A DNA stretch of 64,000 bases from positions 124,001-188,000 of the forward strand of contig NW_027041847.1 in NCBI RefSeq assembly GCF_033297395.1, in the 5' to 3' direction. Below the pieces are notes generated by a model that was not told where the DNA came from, searched no databases, and saw nothing but the letters and a program-made list of their open reading frames with translations. The first letter of the stretch is position 1, and each line of letters begins with the position of its first letter. The DNA comes from Canariomyces notabilis. Its lineage: Eukaryota; Ascomycota; Sordariomycetes; Sordariales; Chaetomiaceae. Both the position numbers and the translations under genes were made by a program. Positions 1-12,247 of this stretch are shown here, piece after piece.

Positions 1-299
1 GCTCGCTTGTGCACAACTACACAGCTCGTCCAGGATAAACTTGCACACCTCATCAGAAGGATCTTGTTTCTCTATAGTCGGCAAAAGTCTACCTGGTCGC
101 CTTTCGTCACATCCCGTGGGCATAAGGACATCACGAGCAATATACCCCCGCCGCCACATCCCCTGCCGGCAGTCAACAACCCCCCTGCTGTCTGTCTCGC
201 ACGCCGCTTGCCCACGGACCACATCTACGACGCCGGCCGCCACATACAGCAGCTTGAAGCTTCGAGGACCCAGCAAATTTCCAAGGGGAGAGGGTCGAG
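1..299. other. 5' flank of the small Cys-rich gene, no gene seen
   Basis: Open frames cross this stretch in all three forward frames but none reads like a conserved protein. It probably holds the promoter and 5' leader of the small gene starting at 300. The left neighbour lies outside the window. Confidence 0.4.
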
Positions 300-548
300 A
301 TGTGTTATCAGTTGGTTGAGCTCTACTCTGCTTGCCGGTGCCTCTACTACCAGCATGCTGTTGACCGGTGTGCTGCCTATGGCCGGCCAGGTCATGGCAT
401 ACAGAGGCGGACAATCTTGGTTGGGTACGCCTGCAGCGACCACTCATCGCACCGCTCCGGTGGCTATGATTACACCCATTCCCAGTACTCAGACTCTGGC
501 TACTACTCAAGCCGGTCGTCCAAGAGCTCCAGCGGCCGGTACAGGTGA
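300..548 (+). CDS. Small Cys-rich conserved fungal protein, 82 aa, function unknown
   Basis: Single-exon gene beginning at the ATG at 300 and ending at TGA 546-548. The first 50 residues are rich in Cys, His and Tyr: Cys at 2, 12, 14, 24 and 45, with His at 19, 32, 48 and 51, arranged like a small metal-binding fold (CxC at 12-14, then C24, H32, C45-x2-H48). From about residue 53 the protein becomes a disordered Ser/Tyr/Gly/Arg tail. I recognise the pattern as a short conserved hypothetical family of filamentous fungi (opening MCYQLVELYS, later LVGYAC); no function is known to me. The start is supported because the family-like similarity begins right at the Met. Zinc binding is inference from residue spacing only. 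The competing longer frame at 7-555 is low-complexity and less protein-like. Confidence 0.65.
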   Translation: MCYQLVELYSACRCLYYQHAVDRCAAYGRPGHGIQRRTILVGYACSDHSSHRSGGYDYTHSQYSDSGYYSSRSSKSSSGRYR

Positions 549-3500
549 AAAGTAGTGTCTTCGATGATGGGCTGCTATCCTCGGCATTCACCGCCGCTGG
601 GACGCTTTCAGTTTCAAGGCTAGGTCAACTACCTCTACTCGTTCCGAGCGAGTCCTGAGGTGGCCCCGCGTCCTTCCCAGCTTTCATACCTCTTCGTGGG
701 CCACGACCGCTTGGTGTCAACATCTGCACCACCTGATATTGGCTGAAGGAGGGAAGCAGACAGAGTTATGCAACCTTACCAAGTGCCTGGGCCCGGGAAA
801 CCGAACCTCCTCGACGAATGCCGAATCCGCCATTGGACAAGCAGTCTTTGTCATCGAAGACGGGAAATCGAAATCGAAGAGAAGACGACAGCAGAGAGGG
901 ACGACAACACTTTTGCCCGGTCCACTGGTCCTCAGCAGACAAGGGATGTGTTCGGCCTTGCCGGCGAATCCACATTGTTGTCTCTATGGTCTCATTTGTG
1001 ACGGGAGATTTTTGGTTTTCTTGTCCTACATGAAAGCATAGCGTCGGACATTGGAACGTAACGGAACACAGCACAGCACGCACCTTGTACAACACCCCCA
1101 TGTCTTGCATCTCCTTTCTATCTCGGTTTCTTTTCTTTCTTCTTATGGATTCTACGAGCACCACGGTCGGTATGAGGCATGCATATGGGACACGATACCA
1201 GGCGTTTGGCCAAATGGCTTTCAGGCAACTGAGATGACCTCTTTTCTTTCTTCTGAGGGGAAACTCTCTTCTCACATACACTTTTTGGCCTCGGAGGCCC
1301 TTTCTTTCTGTTTGGCGGTATGGCTTTCCTCGGTTCTTGTTTTCTTTTCTCCTGGTTATGTCTGGATGGCTTCATGCATGTAACGTTTGGATGGACTCAC
1401 CCCTCTGTTATGTCTAATAGCTGCTCTGGTAGCAGCGGCAGTCACAGCCCAGCCCTGGGCAAACAGGATGGACAAATGATGGTGGAAGCCGCTTGAGGGA
1501 CATTCATTTGTTCTACCCCTTCTGGTTTCCTTGTCAGGCCGGTTTAGCAATCCTGGCTGGAATCCAGAGATTGCTGTTACTGCAAGGAGCCAGCTGAGTT
1601 GTGGGGAAGCATGGCAAAGGAGACGGTGCGACGTATAGAGGAATAGAACTTGAAATAGAACGGCAGATATTGTGCCCTGGAATTTTCGTGGCCACTGGCC
1701 GATCAGGACTTTGTGTTCGCGAAGGCTTGTTCGAAGAATAGAAACGAATTTGTCCGAGCTCTGTGTAACTGTAGCCTGATGACATGGCCACTTTCTTCAG
1801 GGTAATTCAGCTTGTTTTGTCTTGAGACTGCCCTCCGGGGAAACATAAACAAATACATAAAACAAGCCTGCATGACAACCTAAGGTAGGTATACAGCGGT
1901 TACACCCGCGAGAGCCAGCCCGCATTGCAGCATCATTTCAGACTCAGTGAGCTTGCGTAAGTCATGTGTCTGTCGCGTTGAGTAGATTAAGGTACACGGC
2001 ATCTGCATACTGCAAAGGGGGTAACAGCATCGATTCCAAGCCATTGGTGTAGATTCTCATTGGGTGCGTGCCATGGAAGCAACGATTTAATTCAATTCCG
2101 TCAACCAATTGGAGGCCGCTGTAACGCCAAATCGACCAAAATAGGCGATTAGAGCAGTGACAATACAAAAGGGGAAGCAAGGAGAGAAGAGAGATCGAGA
2201 GAAAAGGTGAGAATGTGATAAAAATTGGGGGCCGGAGCCCCGTGGTCAGCACCTTAACGACGAGGCATTCTGTGGCTTCAGGGGTGCCAATCAGGCCTCC
2301 CAGGGTGCCTGGTACGTTAAAAATAGAGAGGCGGAACTCTCACTCACCACCGAGCGGGCGATTCTCTCAACTTTTTAAGGCTTGTCAGTTTTGAGGAATA
2401 GTATGCTCTGTGATTTCCGTCCAAGTCTCATTTCTTTGGCAAGAAGTCGTCTGCGAAGTGATATGGAACGACGAGAGTGATCCTAGTAAGAGCACAAGCG
2501 GTTGTTGACCTGTTGCGACGGACTGGAGTTGATATCGGACGGATGCGAACTGAATGATAACAGTCAGGGGATGAAAGATGCGACCCTACCGACGGACGAC
2601 TACTAACACTACCTACCGCCCGACAGCGCCGGCGCCGCCCCCCCCTGTGTCCGTTCCTCTCCAGTGAGCCATGAACTGGCGCCATCTCAATCATTGCTCT
2701 TTTTTGGCTTCTCATCTCTTTCGCTCAACTCTGTACCTACCTGAACTTAGTAGGTAGACAGGCAATTACATACGTACAATACCTACATTGACAGGACTAC
2801 ATGAGTTTGCGACTGGAGGGCGCTGCCCCGTCTGACAGCGTTTTGACAGACAGCCTGCAGCACGACTGACCAAAAGGAGCAAAAGCCGAGAGTCCCGAAG
2901 AAAAACCAGCACCGACTGGCCGGTTACATACTCATCCCACGTGTCCAATCCCAAAATGGCGGGTTTTCCAAATGAGTGGGAGGTGTGCGCGACCGGTCAG
3001 TTACCCGTCTGCCTGTCCAAGTGTAGGACAAACACGGTACCTACATATAATCTGCACCTCGGACGCCGGCAGCCGCAGGTAGGCTACAGGCTACATATCG
3101 ATCAATCCAGTCATGAAGCTTACAGCACTGTCGTCATGGGGGGGTGTGGTGGTGAGTGACAACCTCGGACGGGCCGGGACCTACGTAAGCCCCGCGTGTC
3201 TCACCCCGTGCATGTAAGCCTCGATGTTACCCAATACTGACTTCTTGCTGTATCTAGCTTCTAGAAAGGAAAATAGGAAGCATAGTTAGGTGCGGCTGAG
3301 ACTGTGACGTTTTAGTTGCACGATGGCATGCGACGCGGAAAAAGCTCACAACGTCGAGGTATTTTGGAGGTCTTCTGTGTGTATGGTATGTCGTTGTTCT
3401 CTGTAATCAAGAATTGCATCATTTCCAGTTTAGACAGCCGCGACTGTCGCTGCAGCGCGGCTTCTGAAACGACGCCTGTCGATCAAATGCTTGACAGTGA

Positions 3501-4837
3501 CGACATCTCACCAGTCACCACCACGGCTCACCAGATTAATAAGGCAGATTCGTAATGTCTCCGAATCGAAAGAGAAGAAGCATCTTAGAAATCCGAGCTC
3601 TGTTATTATTAATTGCAAAACCGGTTTACAACCAGACTTGAAGGCACAACTGGAGGCTGAAGACGGGATGACGCCACTCGGACAGGGCAAGCACGGAAAG
3701 GATTGAGGCGCGACGGCTGGGCGAGGAAAGGCTAGGCATCCTGGGATCGTCAGTGTTCAACTGCCGGGACCGATCATGTGCGACGCCGACTCCTGAAGCT
3801 GGGGATATCATTACTTAGCGAGGACTTTGGAAGTACTCCGTACATATGGAATGCAATTGTTCGAGCAGTGAAGTACCTATTGGGCTGATGCACTTATCTT
3901 TACGGAGTATAGCAGCATCCAGCTTCAGCTTGGTGCTTGGCTTCGGGCCTGGACGGTATACTGTGTAGGTTTTGTATGGTACAATACAAACATAGGGTCC
4001 TGTACCTAAGCAACAGCACAGCCTGTCCTACAATGCTGCCCTACCTACCAGTCAGCTCAATGGAAGAGTCTGCTTCGACAGCGGCCATTTAGTTGAGTAA
4101 TAGAACTAGTACCTAGTCCAATGCTAATACGGACTACACTTACTAGGTGAGTCCTCCGCGATGTCCAAGGGGCTGTCTGGATGCACCTCGCTGGATCGCC
4201 AATCAAGAAGTGTACTGTACGCTCTTAATGACGATACTTCCTTTGTAATCTGGGTATTTAAACTGTTCGCCCAGGGCTTAGCTAGCCGTGCGAGTGACCG
4301 TTTGATATAAGACGGACACTGTATATAACCGAAGCTTGGCCGATATCGTCAGGGAGTAGTACCCCGCAACGCGTCTAAGCGCGGTCTACGCGTTATTGGT
4401 CACGGTCATTGTAGTCAGAGTTATAGATGAGGAAAAGGAAAGAGCAGAGATGAGCAACTTACCTCAAAGTGGGCAACGAGAACTGCTCTTTTCCCATCAC
4501 CGATCACCGCGTTCACATCCTTTGTTCAAAGTGAGCCACCGCTTCATACCACAATTCAAACCCTACACTGCCTACTGTACAGTGTACAGCAGTCCACCGT
4601 GAATCAACTGGGAACGGCTTTTCATTGACATTCACCGACGACAACCTGGTGTTTCCTCGTTCTTCCTCGTCATTCCCACCGATAAAGGTATTCAGTCCAA
4701 ACGATCTGATCGCGATCGGCCAAGGTACGTAGGATCTACAACCCTGTCCATTCATCACCGGCCATCGTGGCTTGCAATAAAGAAGCTCACATGGTCATCC
4801 TCGATTCAGTATCTCAGCAATACAGCCCCAATGAATC
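549..4837. other. Long intergenic region, no confident gene
   Basis: About 4.3 kb with only short, unconvincing frames on both strands (the longest, minus strand 766-1281, has random-looking composition). It contains two copies of the 9-mer TACTCCGTA or its complement at 3834-3842 and 3901-3909, and a small AT-rich inverted repeat near 3970-3990 (TTGTAT...AATACAA). The last few hundred bases should include the promoter of the F-box gene at 4838. No RNA gene was recognised. Confidence 0.5.
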
Positions 4838-7278
4838 ATGGCAGACCCTAGCCTGCCTTACGTTCCAGACAACGGCCCTGATCACCAGCCTGAAGAGTCG
4901 CAAGGCGAGGGCCATGGCCATGCGCTCAAGGTAATGGCGAGCTCTCTCCAAGAGTGCCGCGAGCGTATCAAACAAGGACAGTATGCGCAGGTTCTTAAGC
5001 AGATCGTGCGCGTGAGTACTTGCCCATCCAACTACTCAGCTGGCCTACGCTAATAATGCTGTGTGCAAAAGATTCTTTCCATGTGCCCGTGCAAAGCGGG
5101 CGACAAGCGTCACCCGAAAGACAAAGGGTGTCATATAGCACAATGCATCAGCGCAGTGTTGGGCGAGGACGACGACTTATACGCTGTTACCCAGCGTCTG
5201 TGTGCCTGTGAATACAAGTGGCCACAGTGCTCCCTGCCGGAACACATCTCCGCCCTAGATGTGCTGGCCGAGTGCCAGGCTGACGCGGACCAGTACGTCT
5301 CTGCCTTTTCGACCGCCCTCGGTCTTATTCGCCTGTCCCCTACTTCGGCTGCGGTAAGTAGGCTCGCCCATGAAAATCAAACGGAGCACCAACTGATATG
5401 GCTTGAAGGGTTACTGCCGTGCCGGCGTTATTCTTCGTGATTTGATGAGGCGGGCTGCCAACTCGGAGCCTATCGCCCAAAAGGCTATGTCCACCATCGT
5501 CAACCATGCTAGACTGAAGGGCTTGGCAGACTTCAAGCTCTCCTGGAGCTTCCTCAGACGTTTTGTCGAGAAAGGACTGTACAACACCGACCAATCCCGT
5601 AACGGCCCGAATGATAGCTACAGGGTGAGGAGGAGCCGGCCCAATTGGCGAATGCCTCTCTGCTAGTCTTGTTAACTAATGGCCCTCTTAGTTTATTCTG
5701 CAGCGAATGGCTGAGAATCTGAGGATTAAGCATGCTGGAAGAAATCCGGCCGAGAAGCTTCCGATCGAGCTGCTCACCATGGTCTTTTCGTACCTGGATA
5801 CCAACACGCTTCTGTAAGCCTGCAGCTCAGCACCCCTGTGCTTTCCGAGAATTTGCTCTAACAAGATGCATAAAAGTCGGTGCCTGTATGTCAACAAGAA
5901 TTGGCGCGACTTCCTCCTTACAGAAACGTCTGTTTGGGACCACATCCGCCTCTCGAAGCCGGAGCACCCAACAGGGAACTTGTTCAATAAGTTTCTAAGG
6001 GCCCGCAGTCAAGACATCAAGAGCTTTGTCGTCCAGGAAATCGTCAACTTCAAATTGACGGTCACCAAGCTGAACAGTTTGCTTCATGGCCTCCCGAATC
6101 TGAAGCAGCTGTGTCTAGGCACTGAATACAAGATTCTCACTCGACCAGACATGACTTCAGGCCTCGGGTTACCGACGAGGCCAGGCCCAAATCTGACCCG
6201 CCTGTCCCTGGGAGGGTTGTTTGAGGATGTTTGCATACGATTGATCGAGATAAACGCCCAGACTCTGCAGGTGCTCGATTTGGTCAACATCCAGGGAAGA
6301 GTGAACCGGGTGCTTGCGACGACCGAGCTTCCAAGGCTTGAAAGGCTGAGATTTGTTGGGACGGAATTCCTCCTCCACTCTGGTGTCGGGCAAACCGAGA
6401 CGGCGCTCGTGTTGGTAGGTTGGCCCGGCTTGGACTCCACCGCCCTCCAGGATTGTGACTAACGAGCTAAGGAAACCGTGGTGGATGCCACGCCGAATCT
6501 TCAGCGCCTCGAAATCGATGGTTATGAGGTTCGCTGGCTCTTTGACCCGGTCAACCCGCCGGCAGTGTGGCCTCACCTCCGCGAGATTGTGCTCGGCCCA
6601 GCCGCATCCGTGATGGTGTCTACGGTCTATGGACACGAACTAGGTTTCCTCATCACGATAGCCGGCTCCCTACGATCCATTGAGGTGCTCTATATCAAAC
6701 CCCCTGTGAGTTTTGTCAGAACCAATCACATCGCGATCCCGTTTTACGCCCCCATCTCCGAGGTCCTGGGTCAGCGCTTGCGCCAGCTAGAAGTATTTCG
6801 TTATCTGGGCGCGGCCGCACCGGAAGAACTGTATAACATCCTAGGGCCGGCAACAAGAGCCGGCAACCTCAAGGTCCTCGAGTTGTGGGCCGGCCCGTCG
6901 TTGAGGGCCTCCCTTCCCTGGAGCTGCTATAACAGACTGCTCAACGAGAACATCCACACTTTCGGACTGCACTATTTCAACTGGTCCGATATTTGCGACC
7001 CGGATGGATTTGACGGCATGCCTTTTATCGACTTGCTGAAAAACTGCCCAAAGGTGCACACCGTCAGCGTCTTCCCGAACGCTGATGCCCCCAAGGCCGT
7101 GGCCCGCTTCATGGCCCGCCTCGTCTGCCACCCGGGAATCCGAGTCATTCGTCAAAACGCCCTCAAGGGTACCCTTAGGGACGAAGTGCTCGAAATGGCA
7201 CGCAAGCGTGGCGTCGATGTTCAACACGTCCCGCCCAGGCAAACCGCTACCTGGGTTGATGTCATCAAAGAATACTAG
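4838..7278 (+). CDS. F-box protein with N-terminal helical/TPR-like region and LRR-like C-terminus
   Basis: Six-exon model: 4838-5011, 5072-5353, 5409-5624, 5692-5813, 5877-6414, 6472-7278, giving about 712 aa; every junction has GT..AG ends and keeps frame. Residues about 15-220 are helical, with a Cys-rich stretch near 60-110, and resemble the TPR-like N-terminus of Pof3-type F-box proteins. A clear F-box follows at about 245-285 (EKLPIELLTMVFSYLD..., then NKNWRDFL). The rest has spaced leucines (LPNLKQLCLG, PNLTRLSLGG, LQVLDLV, PRLERLRF, PNLQRLEIDG), as in a leucine-rich-repeat substrate-recognition region. F-box proteins bind Skp1 and act as substrate receptors of SCF ubiquitin ligases; the target is unknown. 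The F-box is split by an intron after LDTNTLL. The family call is firm; assignment to Pof3 is tentative. Confidence 0.85.
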
Positions 7279-8557
7279 TGGCGCTACCTGGGAGGTGCTA
7301 GTCGGGGGGTGGGACTTGACAACGGGGGATTAGGGGAAGTGTTGGAGACGTTAACGGGTGATGGGGAAGCATTGGTCCCTCTAAGCTCTTGGCTCATATT
7401 CGTCAAGGCTGGTCTTGAGACAGTGACGCTGATGGCACACACTAGCCGTCAGCAATTTACCTAGCCTTTTGCGAGGCGGTCTCCGGTCAACAACTGGACA
7501 TGTCGCTACAGCAATGGGAAGAGAGAGGGTGGAGAGCATCCACGGCAGGACAGGGGGAACATGCATACTATGATATGGCATTCGTCTGGTCGGGACGGAT
7601 ATTGATGTCGTTTTCCTTTCCCCTTTATATTGAGCATGGGCTGGCACTGGGCATTGCACGGCGTTCCCAAGAGAAGTCGCATACCATGCATGACCTGGAA
7701 TTGGGCTCAGCGAGGGGAAATAGGCTTGTTGGTTCTATGTTCTTTTACATGTACGGAGTGATACCCAACCTGAACTTTGAGCTCTACCGCTCATCAGGTG
7801 CAACTGATTAGATCGGAAACAGATATATCTGGCCCAACCTTGTACGTGGTGATGTGTGCTGCTGAAAAGATCCTCTGATTTTCTTTCTTCCAGTCTTCAT
7901 CCCTCCCCTGTCCCTCGCTCGCCGTGAGAGCATCTTTAACCTCAAAGTGCTATCACTCATCACACTTACGCCCGGGTTAGTCGCCCAACCGATCTGGCAA
8001 GACACATCAAACGATATATGTGACCAAAGAGAGAAATCGCACCAGGCGTCATTGTTTTAATACTACTATATGCTAAGCACTCTACCGTGCCTCTTAACTA
8101 AACCAAGACCGTTGAGTAAGCAGGTCGGTTGGGTAACTGCCCCTAACTTGAGTGATGATGCTACCCAACGCCTTCAAACTCATGATCCAGCTTATCTAGA
8201 CTAAGAAGCTACTGCAGCTCATGGAAAGAAAGACAGAAAACTAAACTAGCAAGCCAAAGCCTAATAATGTATGAATGATCACACCTCTAGTCCATCGACT
8301 AGTGTCCGAGAGCTAACTGATCAAAACAAAGTTTGAAGAAAACACAAACGCAAGAGCTGAGCTAACCGATGCAGATATCGTAGAAAGACCTCAACTTTAT
8401 GTCGGTTGAGCAAAGAGGGAAATGATGCTGCGCCTTCCCGCCAATGCAAAGCAAGCCCTCGACAAACCAGACCCAGAAACAGCCCACCCACGCCTCTTCG
8501 AATACATGAAGATAACAATGCTGTTGCTGTCCTGGAGCCGATCCAAGACAGAGAACC
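7279..8557. other. Convergent intergenic region
   Basis: Lies between the 3' ends of the F-box gene (+) and the disordered-protein gene (-). A 103-codon frame at 7500-7811 looks random. The rest presumably holds the two 3' UTRs; nothing else is seen. Confidence 0.5.
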
Positions 8558-10993
8558 TCACTCCACCTTCCCAGCACCAGCAGAAGCAGCACCATCAGCA
8601 CTCCCATCCGAATCCGATGACTGCACCGCCAAAGCAACACACTTCCGCCGCACCTTAGCTCTGAGCTCCTCCCGCACCTTTTCCAGGCGGGCGTTCTTTT
8701 CAGCCGCCGCCGCTGCCGCTGCCATCCCCACAGCAGCCTTAGCCCGCTCGGCAATCTCTTTCCACGAAGCCGCCGAGTTGTCATTGGTATTGTTACTTTC
8801 ACGGTTGCTGCCGGGATCTGGGGTCTGGCCACTCCTGTCGTGACTGCCAGCAGGTTTGCCCTGCTCATGCTTCGGCTCCTGTGCTTGATGTTGCTGTTGC
8901 TGCTGCTTTTGGAATTGGCGGACGACGCGATGGGCCTGACGCATTTTGCACTTCAAGTGGTATCCCGGCTCATTTGCCTTGCGCCACTCAAGGTACGCTT
9001 CGTACAATTGCTGCTTGACCGGGTCGTGATCGCGCGGTTTCTGAGTGACGGGGAAGTACGGCCGGGCCAGAGCCGGCTTGCTGCCCGTGTTACCCCCGAG
9101 CCCAAGACCGAGTTGCGGTTGGGGTTGCTGGTTCTGGTCCTGTTGCTGCAGATGAAGAGGCTGCGAGGTTTGTCCCGCACCGAGAGGCGCAATCCAGGGG
9201 TTGGAGCTTGCCGTTGTGGATTGGCACAGTCCAGACATGGTTATGGCAGGGGTAACTGGAACGAAGGGGAAGGTGTTCATTCCAAGGCTGGGGGCAGTCG
9301 GCAGGCTCAAGTGCGGAACACTGATCGGAGCATTCGATATAGTTGCTGACGGATAAGTTCCATAGTTGGTGAACGCAGGGCTCGACGAGGTGGTTGCCGC
9401 AGATAACGTGGCATGAAGTGGCAGCGGTGTGATAATGGGCCGAATGATTGGGTTCGTCGGAGGTAATGAACCCGGATAGCCACCGGTAGCGGCGATGTTG
9501 AGCCCAGGGGGCGACAAGACTGTTTGCGAGGCAGCTAGCTGGGCTTCAAGGGACGCCAAACTGCTGGGTGTCGGCCCAGCATCCACTCTTCCTACCGTTT
9601 GCTGTTGGTTAAGCTCCGGTACAAGGGCTGTTCCCACTAGAAGGCTCGGCTCCAGCGAATCATGGTTTGAGATAGCATCAGGGAAGATGTTTGTCAGTGG
9701 TGTCCGGGACATCTTCTTGGGCGTGAACCAGGGAACGTCACCGCCCTTGGTTGATTTGAACTCGGCTGCTGCAGGATTCAACCGTTTTGTCTGGCTGTCG
9801 TCCGTCGCAGTCGAGGGTTCTTTCGCCCTTTGGCTGATAGAACTGCTCCTTGCATCGTCACTCGTGCTCGAGCGGGCTAACATGGCAAAAAGTTCATGTG
9901 CTGTCATCCGCACGTGGATGGGCTGAGGTTTAGAGACTCGACTTGAGCCGGCATTCTGCGTTTCGCCGTCAGAACTTTTTTCCGTCGTCCCTACCCTCTG
10001 CTTGACCTTGATTGCGACGATGGCAGGGTCATTGATCTGGCCGAGAGAATTTGGTAAATTAGCTGCCTGACAGGGCTGCGGCGGTTGGTCTGCGTTCTTC
10101 TGCAAACGGCTTAGCAACCCCTGGAAACGAGCCTCCTCCTCTGGTGAAGGCTGTGTTAGCGCATGGTCGATCTTGTTTTCGACGATTGGTTCGCTACTGC
10201 TGGCGGAGTCTAGACGGTCCGTTTTGTCAGAAAAGACGGTGTCCCCGTTCCGAAGAGACGAGGTGACCGGGCTGGCGCTGTCCTGATCAGAAGCGATGGC
10301 GACTTGAAGGTTGTCTAGCAGACTTTGTGAGTCTTCCGACTGCACCTGCCGGAGACTAACAGGAGGTCGAAGCCGCCTCAACTCCCCTAGCACTGCGTAT
10401 GGCAACGTATGTTCGTCGAGTGCATCAGGATCCACAGGCAGAACCTCGAAGTACAGCCGATTGGGTAGCGAAATCTCTTGGCCCTTCACGGTCACGACGA
10501 TGGGGTTGACCTGCTTGACCTGAACAATGGTCACCTCGTCTGGATCCGGCCCGAGGGTAGATGGCGAAGAGGGCAGATGGCCAGCTGGCGCAGAGAGCAC
10601 CGTTTCCTAGGGGGCTTGCTTTTCCGCTGGCTGACGGTACTGGATATGGCTCGATGACTGCTTCTCCGTTCCCGGCAAGAGGGAAGAAAATGAGCTCTCG
10701 CTCTCTCCGGAGCCGTGCTTGACTTTTGCCAGGGTGTGTCTCTTAACGCTGGCACCAGAGGATGACGTTGCCGAGGCCATCCCTCGCCAGTCGGTCGATG
10801 CAATTGCCCGGTTCCTTCCATGAGAAGTTCCGAATCCGGTCACGTTAGTCTTTACCCTAAGCCCGGAGGCCTTGGTTCGGTTCGAACTCTTGATTGTCGA
10901 GGCATGACTGGCATAGCCGACCATCCTGCTTACTAGTGGGCTGGAAGTGCCTGTCTGATGTGTGCGCTGACTTTGAGAAATCGAGTTAGTCAT
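8558..10993 (-). CDS. Long intrinsically disordered protein of unknown function; frame interrupted by one TAG
   Basis: Reading on the minus strand from ATG 10993, 128 sense codons are followed by a TAG (10609-10607) and then, in the same frame, 682 codons to the stop ending at 8558. No ATG exists between the TAG and a well-formed segment (DEVTIVQVKQVNPIVVTV..., GQEISLPNRLYFEVLP), so that segment needs coding sequence upstream. The TAG sits in CCCCCTAG|GAAACG and could be an intron acceptor, but no good donor or branch site lies at the usual distance; GTAAGC near 10934 would give an intron of about 328 nt. Otherwise it is a real nonsense codon or a sequence error. The protein is Ser/Pro/Gln-rich with a Q-run, an Ala-run and a basic C-terminal helix (about WKEIAERAKAAVG to LRAKVRRKC). 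A helical LYEAYLEWRKANEPGYH segment is the most conserved-looking part. No domain is recognised. Confidence 0.6.
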
Positions 10994-12247
10994 CAAGTAG
11001 AACAACTGGCCCGCTATCTCAGAGTCTCGAAAAGCATAGGAGCCCTAGAGTTGGCAGTGAGAAAGGGGAAAGGGTATGCCAGAGTAGGCGTCTTACAGCT
11101 TATCCTAGGGACTCGAGGTGCTCCTCCAGGGATAGGTAACTGTGTAGAGACGCTTTCCCTGTCCTTCAAACAAGGCAAGCAGCGAAGGGAAGTATGATAT
11201 TCAGTTAAACCCGGAATTATGTTCGGTTTCGGCCTCGAAAGCGGAATGCGGACGTCGAGTTCAGGACAAACGGGTATGAGAGGGTTGCTTGATCGCTCCC
11301 AAAACAACGCTTCAGTGCTCAGTGCAAGCTCCAAGAAGAAGAAGAAGAGATGTCGTAAAGCTGCGAGGGAGAGAATATGCACAAAGTACCCAAAAAGGCT
11401 GGCTGTGGCTGGCAAGAATCCCAACCTCGCTTGTGATGCTTGGAGAGAGGAGCTGGAAAATGATCTGGAAGATTATCGCCTAGCAGTACCCAAATCTCTA
11501 AGGTAGCCATGTAAACACAATCCAAGGAGAAGGTGCCATCTCTGGCTTGGGCATGAGCGTCCGACCACGGCCGGGGGCATGTCGCTGCCGCAGTTGCCGA
11601 AGTTCATTTCAAGGCGATAGTGGAGGTGGCCACTTCCCATCCAACGGGAGTAAGTGCCAGTATGAGCACCTGCATTTTGTGGTGAGACAGCTTGTAACCG
11701 ACGAACTCTTATCTGTAGAAGCAGTAACCCAGTCGCGCCTAGTCAGGCATTAACAGCTGTTAAAAACCCCGAGCGAGCGTCACATTTTTTGATGGGTGCA
11801 TGTGGGAGTCCAGATGCTATTGACGAGAGAATCCAGGGGCAAGATCGGACGGGGAAAAAAAGGGGGAAATAGCATAAAGCTCAGGCGGGAGCGACACTGG
11901 TTCTACCTGAAATCGAACCGGTGATCTCCCGCCCTACGAAACCGTGCGCAACGATTTCCTAGTTAGCTGGCATTCTCTACTCGGCCATAGAATAAATCCT
12001 CTGGCGAAGTCTAACTTGCTTGACAGAGGAGGAAACGATGGCTATATACCTCCCTCGGTCGCTCGCTCGTTGCCCAAAGTCCACGTGCTCCAGCTCCTTC
12101 TGCCGCCCAACAACCCAAGTCCAACATTTAGTTTGATGAGATTATGCACTCGACAGCGTACTCCGAGCATGGGTAAAGCGTACACAATCGACAACATACG
12201 GCAGAGAACACTATTCACTGCCTCGGTCACTGGCGTAGAGCATCGCG
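10994..12247. other. Intergenic region with one strong hairpin
   Basis: Upstream flank of the disordered-protein gene and downstream flank of the AIM24 gene. Short frames (11014-11424 minus, 11219-11506 plus) are not convincing. The notable content is the hairpin at 11884-11933, listed separately. Confidence 0.45.
11884..11933. other. Two-stem hairpin with a tRNA T-arm-like sequence
   Basis: Outer arms GGCGGGAG (11884-11891) and CTCCCGCC (11926-11933) are perfect complements. Inside, ACTGGTTC and GAACCGGT pair with one G-U type mismatch around an 11-nt loop. On the minus strand the inner part reads CCGGTTCGATTTC, close to a tRNA T-arm/B box, preceded by GGGAGATC as in a variable loop. I could not fold acceptor, D and anticodon arms around it, so this is at most a tRNA remnant or an unrelated structured element. 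Confidence 0.4.

Noticed and set aside
766..1281. 171-codon minus-strand open frame.
   Set aside because: Random composition, no recognisable domain, no splice context.
7500..7811. 103-codon frame after the F-box gene.
   Set aside because: Lies in the expected 3' flank and resembles no known protein.
8406..9349. Plus-strand frames of 145 and 169 codons.
   Set aside because: They are antisense to Gln/Ala/Ser-rich coding sequence on the minus strand, which commonly leaves the other strand open.
11869..11990. Possible tRNA gene on the minus strand (B-box-like GGTTCGATTTC).
   Set aside because: Acceptor, D and anticodon stems could not be paired in any register; kept only as a hairpin.
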